Shown here one piece after another: positions 51,880-60,172 of a stretch of DNA of 64,000 bases; the first letter of the stretch is position 1; each line of letters opens with the position of its first letter. This DNA is from Candidatus Neomicrothrix sp. UBA2974. Its GTDB lineage: Bacteria; Actinomycetota; Acidimicrobiia; Acidimicrobiales; MedAcidi-G1. The stretch spans positions 94,910-158,909 of the forward strand of contig DEAU01000022.1 in the NCBI GenBank assembly GCA_002348705.1, read 5' to 3'. The translations under genes were made by a program, and so were the position numbers. The notes beneath the pieces were generated by a model, which saw only the letters and a list, made by a program, of their open reading frames with translations, did not search any database and was not told where the DNA came from.

Positions 51880-52559
51880 GGCGAGGCCTCCAAAGCATCG
51901 ACGTCGTCCGGATGAAAGTTGTACAGAGCGCGGGCTGAACCGTAACGACGGAAATCAGCAGGATCAGCATCCATCTCGACTTCGGCAAGTCGTCCAGCCA
52001 GAAATTCGAGATGCTCGGACCGCATTTCCTTTTCAATACAGTCGGCTCCAAGGCTTGCAACCGTTCCCCGCACGAATAGCCGAGCTTCATAGATGGAATC
52101 CCCGAGGTCAGCCCCTGCATCGCCCAACACGACCAGGTTGCCGCCCTGGGCCATGAACGCACTCATATGGCCAACGTCTCCACCTACAACAATGTCTACG
52201 CCCTTCATGGAAATCCCACACCTAGCTGAGGCATCTCCGTGGACTACTACAAGGCCACCATGCCCAGTTGCTCCTGCGCTCTGACCAGCACTGCCACTCA
52301 CAGTCACGGTGCCCGACATGATGTTTTCAGCAAGTCCGGTACCAGCATTGCCATCCACAAATACGTTGGAGTGTTGGTTCATTCCAGCGCAGTAGTAGCC
52401 GACTGGTCCGTCAATTCGCACTGTCACTGCAGAGTCAAGACCACACGCTAAGGCATGCACTCCCTGCGGATTTTCGACGACAAAGTCCCCCGTGCTAGCG
52501 GACTGAAGCTCCGAGTTGACCTCCCGGAGGCTGCTGGTGCTGAGATCCAGAACGGTCAT
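51876..52559 (-). CDS. Glutamate synthase GXGXG-domain protein (MgsB/GlxC-like)
   Basis: 227 residues from ATG 52559, which overlaps the GATase stop as ATGA; TTG 52571 is an alternative start. The GXGXG repeat is clear: FVDGNAGTGLAENIMSG, GDASARCGISMKGVDIVVGGDVGHMSAF, GDAGADLGDSIYEARLFVRGTVASLGAD. In glutamate synthase this beta-helix domain bridges glutaminase and synthase. Here it is a separate subunit, as in N-methylglutamate synthase (MgsB) and Rhizobium GlxC. It overlaps the FMN subunit by 4 bp. Confidence 0.9.
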   Translation of the reverse strand: MTVLDLSTSSLREVNSELQSASTGDFVVENPQGVHALACGLDSAVTVRIDGPVGYYCAGMNQHSNVFVDGNAGTGLAENIMSGTVTVSGSAGQSAGATGHGGLVVVHGDASARCGISMKGVDIVVGGDVGHMSAFMAQGGNLVVLGDAGADLGDSIYEARLFVRGTVASLGADCIEKEMRSEHLEFLAGRLAEVEMDADPADFRRYGSARALYNFHPDDVDALEASP

Positions 52560-53452
52560 GCCCTGCTCCAAGCAAAGATTTTGGCGGGGTCAGGCTCCCA
52601 GACGACGGCATGGTTTACATCGGGAAGTTGCGCTATGGCACGGTACTCGGATGCCATTGCAACCCAATCGTCGGTCTCAGCCATGACAGCGGGCTTACAT
52701 GCGATTGGATCCCTCACCACCGCAAAGCCATCACGGGTCCCTACGCAAAAGGTGTAAAAGCCATCCAAGTCATCGATCCCGCGTCCCATCGCCTCTTCAA
52801 GAGAGTCTCCCTCGGTAAGGCGCCATGCCACGTAGCCCGCAGCCACCTCAGTGTCATTCTCGGTCTGGAAAGAGACCCCCTTGGACTCAAGAACCTCCCG
52901 CAACAAATTGTGGTTGGAAAGTGATCCGTTGTGGACCAGACAGGTGTCCTCACCAGTCGAAAAGGGGTGTGAACCTCCCGTGGTAACAGCCGACTCAGTG
53001 GCCATCCGGGTGTGGGCGATGGCGTGGGTGCCGCGGCGATCAGCTAGGCCATAGCGCTCGGCAACCAGCTTTGGGTCCCCTACTGCCTTGTAAAGCTCGA
53101 TGGCATGACCAAAACCCAGCACGGTCACCTCTGGTACGTGGTCAATTATCCACTGCCGTGCATCGCTGCCCGACGCTCGCGTTTCAATGACAGCGTGGTC
53201 CAGAATCGTTCGATGGGAGACTTCGCTTTCGAGGTTTTCGGATAAGCGACCACAAACCTCGGGCCAGTCAATATCAACGCCTTCAGCCAGAACCGTTAGT
53301 CGAGTCCGGTCGTCCCGATCGTCGCCGTAAATCGCGAACCCTGCGCTATCAGGACCCCGGTCACGCATTTGCTCAAGCATGAGGGCCGTTAAGCGCCCCA
53401 ACTCCTGTTCATGACGCTCTGTCTTCAAGAACAGTCCAACGATCCCGCACAT
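52556..53452 (-). CDS. Class II glutamine amidotransferase (MgsA/GlxB-like)
   Basis: 298 residues. The protein starts MCGIVGLFLK, so Cys2 can be the N-terminal nucleophile. The GATase II motifs are MRDRGPDSAGFAIYG, IAHTRMATESAVTTGGSHPF and LVHNGSLSNHNLLREVLESKG with FQTENDTEVAAGYVAW following. In this operon it would release ammonia, or methylamine by analogy with MgsA, from an amide and channel it to the FMN subunit. It is the first gene of mgsABC-gmaS-like order, starting 32 bp after the end of tRNA-Gln on the same strand. Confidence 0.9.
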   Translation of the reverse strand: MCGIVGLFLKTERHEQELGRLTALMLEQMRDRGPDSAGFAIYGDDRDDRTRLTVLAEGVDIDWPEVCGRLSENLESEVSHRTILDHAVIETRASGSDARQWIIDHVPEVTVLGFGHAIELYKAVGDPKLVAERYGLADRRGTHAIAHTRMATESAVTTGGSHPFSTGEDTCLVHNGSLSNHNLLREVLESKGVSFQTENDTEVAAGYVAWRLTEGDSLEEAMGRGIDDLDGFYTFCVGTRDGFAVVRDPIACKPAVMAETDDWVAMASEYRAIAQLPDVNHAVVWEPDPAKIFAWSRA

Positions 53453-53484
53453 CTTGACCTACCTCAAATTCCCTGATCACTTAG

Positions 53485-53557
53485 CTGGCCGGGGAGGGCT
53501 CGAACCTCCAACCTCCTGATCCAAAGTCAGGCGTTCTGCCAGTTGAACTACCGGCCA
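53485..53557 (-). tRNA. tRNA-Gln (anticodon TTG)
   Basis: Acceptor TGGCCGG pairs with CCGGCCA; the anticodon stem CCTGA/TCAGG encloses loop CTTTGGA (anticodon TTG, reading CAA/CAG). The T-arm has GGTTCGAGCC. The discriminator base is G and CCA is not encoded. It lies 32 bp upstream of the glutamine amidotransferase-like gene and is transcribed in the same direction. Confidence 0.96.
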
Positions 53558-53676
53558 CCGGCTAGCAAGAGCGTACTGGCCGGAATCTTTCCGGTCGCCT
53601 GACGCGCTCCAACTGTCGAGCGTTCGTCCGCGACCGGACCGCTTCACTGGTCAACGCCGTTAGCCTGCGGCGCGTC

Positions 53677-53775
53677 ATGGGATCCTTGATCAAAAAGCGC
53701 CGGAAGCGCATGCGCAAGAAGAAGCACCGCAAAATGCTCAAACGCACTCGTGCCCAGCGCATGCGGGGCAAATAA
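53677..53775 (+). CDS. Ribosomal protein bS22 / AURKAIP1-COX24 domain small basic protein
   Basis: 32 residues: MGSLIKKRRKRMRKKKHRKM followed by LKRTRAQRMRGK. This nearly matches the small actinobacterial bS22 protein seen in mycobacterial ribosomes (my recollection: MGSVIKKRRKRMSKKKHRK), and the COX24/mS38 family. It is extremely basic and has no other motif. It is one of two genes on the plus strand in this region, lies divergent from tRNA-Gln and ends 7 bp before ispE, which is convergent. It binds 16S rRNA in the small subunit. Confidence 0.9.
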   Translation: MGSLIKKRRKRMRKKKHRKMLKRTRAQRMRGK

Positions 53776-53782
53776 GCCGTAA

Positions 53783-54535
53783 TCAGGATGACGTGGTGGA
53801 CGGAACGGTCCGCACCACCCGACGACCATCACCTGGATACGACCCCTCTACGAACCACGTGCTCCCGCTTCCGGCGAGCTGTGGGCGCCGACCTGTGGCA
53901 TATCCGAGCTCGTCTCGCCATCGAACAAGGTCCGGAACCAGGTCAACTGCCGCCGGCTCGAGGTCGTTGCCGTGGTCCCCAGTCGGACCACCCATCTCGT
54001 CCCACCGGCGATAGACAGCTGGTGTCGAACAACTCACCGGCGGGGTCAGCAATGTAAACGTCCGGTCTTCAAATGGCAGCGACTCGACCACCTCGCCAAT
54101 GCCAGTCACCCGTGCCCGACCACCGACGAGGCAGAACGCCACATCGGCTCCAATTTGCGATGCGGAAGGCACATTGTCAAAGCCAGCCCATCGCAGGACT
54201 GCCGCCGCATCTGACGAGCCACCCCCCAAGCCGGCACCAGCAGGGATCGACTTGGACACCACAACATCAGCCGATCGCCCAACCAATCGAAGCGCCTTGG
54301 CCACTAGGTCATCAATACCGCCGCGCACCACAAGGCCCGAACCATCGGTCCGATCCTCAATCTGCACGACCGGATCGAAGCACCCGTCAGTCGGTCCGGG
54401 TGTCAGCACTAGTTCGTCGAACAAGTTAACCGACGCCATCTCGGCGTCTATCAGGTGGTACCCGTCGTCACGCCGGCCTAAGACCCTCAACGACAAGGTG
54501 AGTTTCGCTGGTGCAGCCAGAATTACGTCGGTCAA
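53783..54535 (-). CDS. ispE: 4-diphosphocytidyl-2-C-methyl-D-erythritol kinase
   Basis: 250 residues from TTG 54535, overlapping the rsmA stop as TTGA. It is a GHMP kinase: N-terminal APAKLTLSLRVLGRRDDGYHLIDAEM, the ATP loop IPAGAGLGGGSSDAAAVLRW and the C-terminal LAGSGSTWFVEG. It phosphorylates CDP-ME in the MEP isoprenoid pathway. Its presence indicates MEP rather than mevalonate-based isoprenoid synthesis. The longer open frame to 54574 lies inside rsmA. Confidence 0.94.
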   Translation of the reverse strand: MTDVILAAPAKLTLSLRVLGRRDDGYHLIDAEMASVNLFDELVLTPGPTDGCFDPVVQIEDRTDGSGLVVRGGIDDLVAKALRLVGRSADVVVSKSIPAGAGLGGGSSDAAAVLRWAGFDNVPSASQIGADVAFCLVGGRARVTGIGEVVESLPFEDRTFTLLTPPVSCSTPAVYRRWDEMGGPTGDHGNDLEPAAVDLVPDLVRWRDELGYATGRRPQLAGSGSTWFVEGSYPGDGRRVVRTVPSTTSS

Positions 54536-55380
54536 TTGGCCACCTCTCCAGCAGCAGTAGCCAAGGCTGCCCACTGATCTAGGTCTAGTTCCTCGGCGCG
54601 AGAGGTCGGGTCCACACCAGCTGCAACAATCCTGCTCTCGTCAAGTAGACCAGCCAACGATCGCCGCAGCATCTTGCGACGCTGGCCGAACCCGCAGCGC
54701 ACGAGAGCGAAAAAAGCGTCCTCATCAACTTCAACAGCCGGGATGTTCCGACGAACCACCTCAACTAAAGCGGAATCCACACTGGGACGCGGCAAAAAGA
54801 CCGTAGGCGGTACTCGACCCATCATCCGACTGGTTCCGTGATATGCCACTTTCACGCTGGGTAGACCGTAAGCCTCTTCTCCCGGCACGGCCACAAGGCG
54901 CTGCGCCACCTCCTTCTGGACCATCACCACCAGACGTCTGACAGCCGGAGCGAAATCTAGTAAGTCGCAAACGAGTGGCACTGAGACGTTGTAGGGCAGG
55001 TTTGCCACCACAGTCCACCGGATACCCGAATCGGCTCGGGCCTCGAATAGTGCCGGCCAATTGACCTCTGTGGCGTCCGCGTGAACAACCTCGACCCGGT
55101 CACTGCATCCAAACTCGGTGACGACTTCGGCCAACACGTCAGCCAACACGTCATCAATTTCAATTGCCACCACGGAGGCGCCAGCCTCGGCAAGCGCGAG
55201 GGTCAGACAACCTAGGCCAGGGCCGATCTCCACCACACGGTCCCCAGGACCCACGCCGGACAATTCCGCAATCCGCCGTACCGTGTTTGGCTCAACCACG
55301 AAGTGCTGACCCAGAGATCGTTTGGGTCGGATCTCATACCGGTCGAGCAGGTCGCGGACCTGCGTCCTTGTCAGGGTCAT
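54532..55380 (-). CDS. rsmA: 16S rRNA dimethyladenosine transferase RsmA (KsgA)
   Basis: 282 residues. Signatures are RPKRSLGQHFVVEPNTVRRI, the SAM-binding VVEIGPGLGCLTLALAEAG, an acidic EIDD after it and the catalytic VANLPYNVSVPLV (NLPY). The C-terminal domain has FVRCGFGQRRKMLRRSL in the form ALVRCGFGQRRKMLRRSLA. It dimethylates two adenosines near the 3' end of 16S rRNA. Downstream ispE is coupled, as in most actinobacteria. Confidence 0.96.
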   Translation of the reverse strand: MTLTRTQVRDLLDRYEIRPKRSLGQHFVVEPNTVRRIAELSGVGPGDRVVEIGPGLGCLTLALAEAGASVVAIEIDDVLADVLAEVVTEFGCSDRVEVVHADATEVNWPALFEARADSGIRWTVVANLPYNVSVPLVCDLLDFAPAVRRLVVMVQKEVAQRLVAVPGEEAYGLPSVKVAYHGTSRMMGRVPPTVFLPRPSVDSALVEVVRRNIPAVEVDEDAFFALVRCGFGQRRKMLRRSLAGLLDESRIVAAGVDPTSRAEELDLDQWAALATAAGEVAN

Positions 55381-55459
55381 CCGATTCCGAGCGTACGGAC
55401 TCGTGGGTCAACTAGGAGAACGCTCCTCCGAACAGAGAACTGGTTTGCAGGTAAGAAGG

Positions 55460-56299
55460 TCAGGGGAGGTAACGGCCACAGACCGGCCACTGACCTCGAC
55501 CCCGGAGGTCGTAGAGGGCCTGAGCCATGCGGTCTTGGTCAACGGGTGCAGCGCTGGCCGGGTCCACCCCAACTAACCGCTCATAATGCAAACCTGCGAT
55601 CCAGTCCCAAGTCTGGCGACTGAACTGATAGGCACCCCGGTATTTCCCAGTCGGACTAACCGCTGTGTAGTCCCCCGTAGCCTCACAGAACCGCAGTGCC
55701 TCCCACTGGATGTCAGTCGGCCCATCGGGATGGGGTTCAGTGTCCCATGGGATCGTGGTAGTCGGCCCAGGCGTCGACATGGCCTCCTCGCGACGACGAA
55801 GTTCCTCATCGCGCAGCCTCTTCCGCTCGGCCTCCCGCTCCGCTTCTTTGCGCTTAGCGGCCAATAGGGCATCCAGAGCTTCCCGCTCGGCATACTCATC
55901 AGCGGCCACTAGGCGGGCATTGGCTAGCGCCTCAGCCTCGTGCTCGCGGGCAATGGCGACCAGGCGGTCTTGGACCTCCCGGCTCGATCGGGCGAGGTGC
56001 CACTTCTCGGCCCGACTGCTGAGTCGGACGACGTCCAGTTGATAACTGGCGGCCTGGACTTCGGCCACCACCAGTTCGATGGACTCGACGCGGGACGCAG
56101 ATTCCCCAGAGCCAGTCGCGGGCGCGTCGGAGCCAGCAGTCGTTGCCATTGCCGTTCCCGTGAACGCGCCAGGAGACGAAGGATCCTCGAAAACGAAAAG
56201 CGGAAGCGCGGCCAGCGTGGCTAGTGCCACGACAACCACACGCCACCGTTCAACGTTGGAATCAGCGCGCAGAGCTCCGTCCCCTTCCCCTCCGGACAC
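55460..56299 (-). CDS. Resuscitation-promoting-factor-like transglycosylase domain protein
   Basis: 279 residues from GTG 56299. One N-terminal hydrophobic segment (VVVVALATLAALPLFVF) acts as signal or anchor; an Ala/Glu-rich coiled coil with AKRKEAEREAERKRLRDEE spans about residues 95-175; the Rpf-like domain is at about 197-279 with IQWEALRFCEATGDYTAVSP, in which Glu206 is the expected catalytic acid, and GAYQFSRQTWDW. Such lysozyme-like enzymes cut peptidoglycan glycan strands. RpfB lies at this place (between tatD and ksgA) in Mycobacterium; the coiled coil replaces its DUF348/G5 domains. Confidence 0.88.
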   Translation of the reverse strand: MSGGEGDGALRADSNVERWRVVVVALATLAALPLFVFEDPSSPGAFTGTAMATTAGSDAPATGSGESASRVESIELVVAEVQAASYQLDVVRLSSRAEKWHLARSSREVQDRLVAIAREHEAEALANARLVAADEYAEREALDALLAAKRKEAEREAERKRLRDEELRRREEAMSTPGPTTTIPWDTEPHPDGPTDIQWEALRFCEATGDYTAVSPTGKYRGAYQFSRQTWDWIAGLHYERLVGVDPASAAPVDQDRMAQALYDLRGRGQWPVCGRYLP

Positions 56300-56439
56300 G
56301 ACCGGCTCAGCCGAATCGCCTACGCGACGTTAGAGACGACCCGGGGACGCGCGCAAGGTCGGGGCGTCGAATATGCCATGGTCGTAGGTCACGGCACTCC
56401 TATGGCCTCTGCTGATTTGCGCAGGCCGAGAAAGAGAAT

Positions 56440-57192
56440 TTAGACGCACAGAGAATAGAAGGAGCGCACGTTGGCTGTGGTGGCAACTGCTACCTCTTCA
56501 ACCGACCGGTTCATCGCCTCGGCAATTGCAGCGCCCACCAAGCCCACGTGCTCTGGCTCGTTGGTCTTTCCCCGGTAGGGCACCGGCGTCAGATAGGGCG
56601 AATCGGTTTCCACCATAGCCTTTTCCAGCGGACAAACTCTGACTGCGGCCCGAACGTCGTCGGCCGAACCGAAGGTCACGATCCCGCTGAAAGACAAGAA
56701 CGCCCCCCGGGCCAGGGCGGCATGAGCCTCTTGAGGTCCACCGGTGAAGCAATGAAAGACTGTTCGCTCTGGAATCCCCACAGTGTCCAGAACTTCGAAC
56801 GTCTCTTCCCACGCCTCGCGAGTGTGGACGACTAACGGCAAACTGCGTCGATTGGCTAGATCGATCTGGGCTGCAAATACCTCCCGCTGGACGACGCGGG
56901 GCGAATAGTCGTAGTGGAAGTCAAGTCCAGCTTCGCCAACAGCTACCACCTGCCGCGAAGCCAGCAGATCCTCCAAACCGTCAATACCAGCCCAAGCCTC
57001 GTGGGGGTGCACCCCGACCGTCGCCCATACGTCGGCATGGCCTTCGGCAGTGGCGATAGCGGCCCGACTATCTGCCAGATCACAGCCGACTGTGATCATG
57101 CCAGTTACTCCAGCATCACGAGCTCGAGCCACCACCTCGTCGGAGTCCGCGCCGAGGTGGCAATGGTTGTCGAACCAGGGTGAACCGGTCAC
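56440..57192 (-). CDS. tatD: TatD family metal-dependent hydrolase
   Basis: 250 residues. TatD metal-ligand motifs are present: DNHCHLGADS, VAVGEAGLDFHYD, LPLVVHTREAWEET, RTVFHCFTGGPQEAH and the Asp in VETDSPYLTPVPYRGKTNEP. Members are Mg-dependent exo/endonucleases or D-aminoacyl-tRNA-type hydrolases; the DNase role is the usual assignment. It overlaps metG by 4 bp, an arrangement found across actinobacteria. Confidence in function is moderate, in family high. Confidence 0.95.
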   Translation of the reverse strand: MTGSPWFDNHCHLGADSDEVVARARDAGVTGMITVGCDLADSRAAIATAEGHADVWATVGVHPHEAWAGIDGLEDLLASRQVVAVGEAGLDFHYDYSPRVVQREVFAAQIDLANRRSLPLVVHTREAWEETFEVLDTVGIPERTVFHCFTGGPQEAHAALARGAFLSFSGIVTFGSADDVRAAVRVCPLEKAMVETDSPYLTPVPYRGKTNEPEHVGLVGAAIAEAMNRSVEEVAVATTANVRSFYSLCV

Positions 57193-58883
57193 TCGGTATC
57201 GACCCCTTCTTCCTCCCGATCATCGCCGGAGAGGAGAGCCTCGAGGTCGACTTTGGCGAATAATGGAATCGGTTTCGGCACCGGCGCACCAACAACTGGT
57301 TCGAGCCGTTCCCAGGACTTGACAGGTCCCAACACGTCATCAAGGGCCGCAGTACTGAACGGCAAGTAGGGCGAAAGAGCTACTCGCACACCGGCTACTG
57401 CGGCCAAGGCCGTACCCAGCACCACCCGGGCTCGCTCCGCGTCCGACTTGACCAACTTCCATGGCTCGGTGGTATTCAGATAAGCATTGACCTCTGCGGC
57501 GGCATCCATACCAGTGCGGAGCGCTGCCCGAAGTTCAACCCTTTCGACCTGCTCCGTCGACCGAACAAGCGCAGCGTCTACCGATTCCAGAACGGCAAGA
57601 TCGCCGTCCGTGCGCCCTTCGGGCGAAGGGACGACGCCACAGTTCTTGTGGACCATCGAAAGGACCCGATTGACGAGGTTTCCCCAGGTAGCAACCAACT
57701 CCTCGTTGATGCGGCGGCCAATCTCTTCAACCGAAAGATCAGTGTCGCTCTGCTCGGGTAACGCCGCCGCGAGGGCGTAGCGCATGGAATCAGCCTCGAA
57801 CAGTCCGAGTCCTTCGCCGATCGTCAGGCCGACTCCTCGACTGGCCGACGCCTTTCCGCCTTTGAACGTGACGTATTGGTTGGCCGGTACGTCGTCGGGC
57901 AGATTCAGGCCGCCGTATCCAAGCAGCATTCCTGGCCAGATAATTGTATGAAAAGGGATGTTGTCCTTGCCGATGAAGTAGACGGCTCGAGCCTCGGGGT
58001 CCTCCCACCAATCCCGCCATGCCTCAGGATCGCCCTGAATCTGCGCCCATTCTTTAGCAGCAGACAGGTAGCCGATAACCGCTTCAAACCAAACGTAGAT
58101 TCGCTTGCCGGGGCCGAGGTCGTCGACCGGTAGTTCGATGCCCCAGTCAAGGTCGCGTGTGATTGCCCGATCTTTGAGTCCTTCATCGACCCAACCCTTG
58201 GAGAAGTTGAGGACGTGGCGACGCCAGCCTTCCCGAGAATCCAGCCACTTTCCAAGTTCCTCAGTGAAGTCGGACAGTCGGAGATAGAAGTGCTCTGTCG
58301 ATCGCAATTCCGGCATCGAACCGCTGATCTTGGAGCGTGGGTCGACCAACTCCTCAGGATCCAAGGTTCGGCCGCAATCCTCGCACTGGTCGCCTCGGGC
58401 CTCCACATAGCCGCAGTGAGGACAAGTCCCCTCGATGTAACGGTCAGGTAAGAACCGCTCGGCTGCGGCATCGAAGTACTGGTCACTGGAACGGCGGTCA
58501 ATGTGGCCGTTCGCGAGGAGTCTGAGAAAAAGGTCCTGCGTGACTGCGGCGTGGTTCTCGGTCCCTGTCGACGTGTAGAGGTCCCAGCTGATTCCAAGGC
58601 GCTGCCAATCGGCGACGAACTCGGCGTGGTAGCGATCCACGATGTCGGCCGGGGCGACACCCTCGGCGTCGGCCCGAACAGTTATAGGAGTGCCATGCAC
58701 GTCTGAACCGCTAACCATAAGAACACGGTTGCCCACCAAGCGTTGATGGCGGGCGAAGATATCGGCCGGCAGGTACGCGCCAGCCAAGTGGCCGAGGTGG
58801 CGGGATCCCGAGGCATAAGGCCATGCCACCGCGACCAGCACGGCCGTACCGACGCGCCGGTCGGTCGCAGGGGGGTCGGCCAT
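57189..58883 (-). CDS. metG: Methionyl-tRNA synthetase (unusual KMSKS motif)
   Basis: 564 residues. The HIGH motif is HLGH in RHLGHLAGAYLPADIFARH; a zinc-binding insertion holds CPHCGYVEARGDQCEDC (CxxC pairs); WFEAVIGYLSAA and GKDNIPFHTIIWP are MetRS-specific. The KMSKS region reads K344-A-S-A-S, in KGGKASASRGVGL, so the second lysine is missing. The anticodon-binding domain follows, with AYLNTTEPWKLVKSDAERA. It charges tRNA-Met. The 3' end overlaps tatD. Confidence 0.95.
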   Translation of the reverse strand: MADPPATDRRVGTAVLVAVAWPYASGSRHLGHLAGAYLPADIFARHQRLVGNRVLMVSGSDVHGTPITVRADAEGVAPADIVDRYHAEFVADWQRLGISWDLYTSTGTENHAAVTQDLFLRLLANGHIDRRSSDQYFDAAAERFLPDRYIEGTCPHCGYVEARGDQCEDCGRTLDPEELVDPRSKISGSMPELRSTEHFYLRLSDFTEELGKWLDSREGWRRHVLNFSKGWVDEGLKDRAITRDLDWGIELPVDDLGPGKRIYVWFEAVIGYLSAAKEWAQIQGDPEAWRDWWEDPEARAVYFIGKDNIPFHTIIWPGMLLGYGGLNLPDDVPANQYVTFKGGKASASRGVGLTIGEGLGLFEADSMRYALAAALPEQSDTDLSVEEIGRRINEELVATWGNLVNRVLSMVHKNCGVVPSPEGRTDGDLAVLESVDAALVRSTEQVERVELRAALRTGMDAAAEVNAYLNTTEPWKLVKSDAERARVVLGTALAAVAGVRVALSPYLPFSTAALDDVLGPVKSWERLEPVVGAPVPKPIPLFAKVDLEALLSGDDREEEGVDTE

Positions 58884-58893
58884 GATCCCGAGG

Positions 58894-59724
58894 CTACCGG
58901 TGGGCTTCGAGGGCTAGCCGGTAGGCCCGACGACGGGACACGCCTAGTCGTCGGGCCGCCTCGTCCGCGGCATCCCGTGTGGAGGCACCAGCAGCCAGTG
59001 ACTCGCCAAGGACGGCTAGGACTCGGTCGTCGGCGGCGCCATCTGGCGGCGGTGCCCCCTCAACGACGAGGACGACCTCACCTCTGGGTGGCTCAGCGGC
59101 CCACACGGCGAGCTCGGCCAGATTGCCTCGGACGAACTCCTCATGAAGCTTTGTCATTTCGCGAGCTACTACGGCCCGGCGATCGGCTCCCAGCATTTCA
59201 GCGAGGTCCGAAAGAGTGGCAGCAAGTCGGTGGGGAGACTCAAGCACGACCATGGTCCGCTCCTCGACGGCCAACTCGGCAAGGCGGGAAGAACGCCCTC
59301 TGCCCTTTCGGGGGAGGAAACCTTCCATGCTCCATCTCTGAGTAGGAAGTCCGCTGGCTGCCAAGGCTGCTACTGGCGCCGAAGGACCAGGCACCACTTC
59401 GACCGGCAGGCCCTCCTCCACCACTCGGCTCACCACTCGCTCTCCGGGATCCGAGACTGCGGGCATCCCTGCGTCAGACACCAGCGCAACAACAGCGCCG
59501 GCAGCGATCCGGCCCACAACGACGTCTGCCGAGCGTTCTTCAGTGTGTTTGTCGAGACGCAGAAGTTCCGACCCAACAACGGAGGCATGTCGTAGGAGCC
59601 GACCAGTGCGCCGAGTGTCCTCGCAGGCCACCAGGTCGGCGACAGTCAGCGCCTCTACAGCGCGTGGCGACAGATCCCCGAGGTTCCCGATCGGAGTAGC
59701 GACCAGGACAAGACGACCACTCAT
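58894..59724 (-). CDS. rsmI: 16S rRNA (cytidine(1402)-2'-O)-methyltransferase RsmI
   Basis: 276 residues from ATG 59724, overlapping the DUF192 stop as ATGA (ATG 59736 is an alternative). It is a SAM-dependent tetrapyrrole methylase-fold protein: VATPIGNLGDLSPRAVEAL, CEDTRRTGRLLRH, VSDAGMPAVSDPGERVV and VPGPSAPVAALAASGLPTQRWSMEGFLPRKG, quoted in part. It methylates the ribose of C1402 in 16S rRNA. It is followed by metG on the same strand after 10 bp. Confidence 0.93.
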   Translation of the reverse strand: MSGRLVLVATPIGNLGDLSPRAVEALTVADLVACEDTRRTGRLLRHASVVGSELLRLDKHTEERSADVVVGRIAAGAVVALVSDAGMPAVSDPGERVVSRVVEEGLPVEVVPGPSAPVAALAASGLPTQRWSMEGFLPRKGRGRSSRLAELAVEERTMVVLESPHRLAATLSDLAEMLGADRRAVVAREMTKLHEEFVRGNLAELAVWAAEPPRGEVVLVVEGAPPPDGAADDRVLAVLGESLAAGASTRDAADEAARRLGVSRRRAYRLALEAHR

Positions 59725-60089
59725 CGGGACGCCCATCTATCGGCAGACTTAGGTCCGTTGCCTGATCGAATGGCCAGCTCGTCACCGACGACTAGACCCC
59801 AGCGCTCAAAACTTCCCGCGTCAGCCTCCAAAACCGCCCGCGCTCCCCGAACTACTCGTCCGAGACGGAAGCGGTTCATACGTTCTGTGCGGAGAACCCG
59901 CATCTCTGCATCCAAGTGGGCGACGTCCATAGCGAATCCCCTACCAAAGGTATGAACCCAGCGAGCAGGACGAACTAAGAGAGCCCCTTCGAACGACGTC
60001 CGTCCGAGGAGCCCCCGGCTAGGAATAAGGGGTGCGTCAGCTAACTCAAGGCTCGCCAAAACTTGGTCCCCTCGCACCAGCCATGGCAT
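59721..60089 (-). CDS. DUF192 family protein
   Basis: 122 residues. The DUF192 signature is RGLLGRTSFEGALLVRPARWVHTFGRGFAMDVAHLDAEM, quoted here in pieces, with the GFAMDVAHLD core and a final GLVVGDELAIRSG. No signal peptide is seen, unlike many secreted DUF192 proteins. Function is unknown; it forms a coupled pair with rsmI. The gap of 83 bp to the ychF stop shows nothing of note. Confidence 0.82.
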   Translation of the reverse strand: MPWLVRGDQVLASLELADAPLIPSRGLLGRTSFEGALLVRPARWVHTFGRGFAMDVAHLDAEMRVLRTERMNRFRLGRVVRGARAVLEADAGSFERWGLVVGDELAIRSGNGPKSADRWASR

Positions 60090-60172
60090 GTCGCGAATGG
60101 TAGGCCCCTTACCCAGTAGTCAAGGCGCCAACAGGTTCTGGGCCGGAGGAAAACTGCTCTCGTACCCATAAT

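Noticed and set aside
56300..56439. c-di-AMP (ydaO-type) riboswitch upstream of the Rpf-like gene
   Set aside because: Rpf genes often carry one, but the expected conserved GGGGGAGCC-type core and paired arms are not seen in this 140-bp gap.
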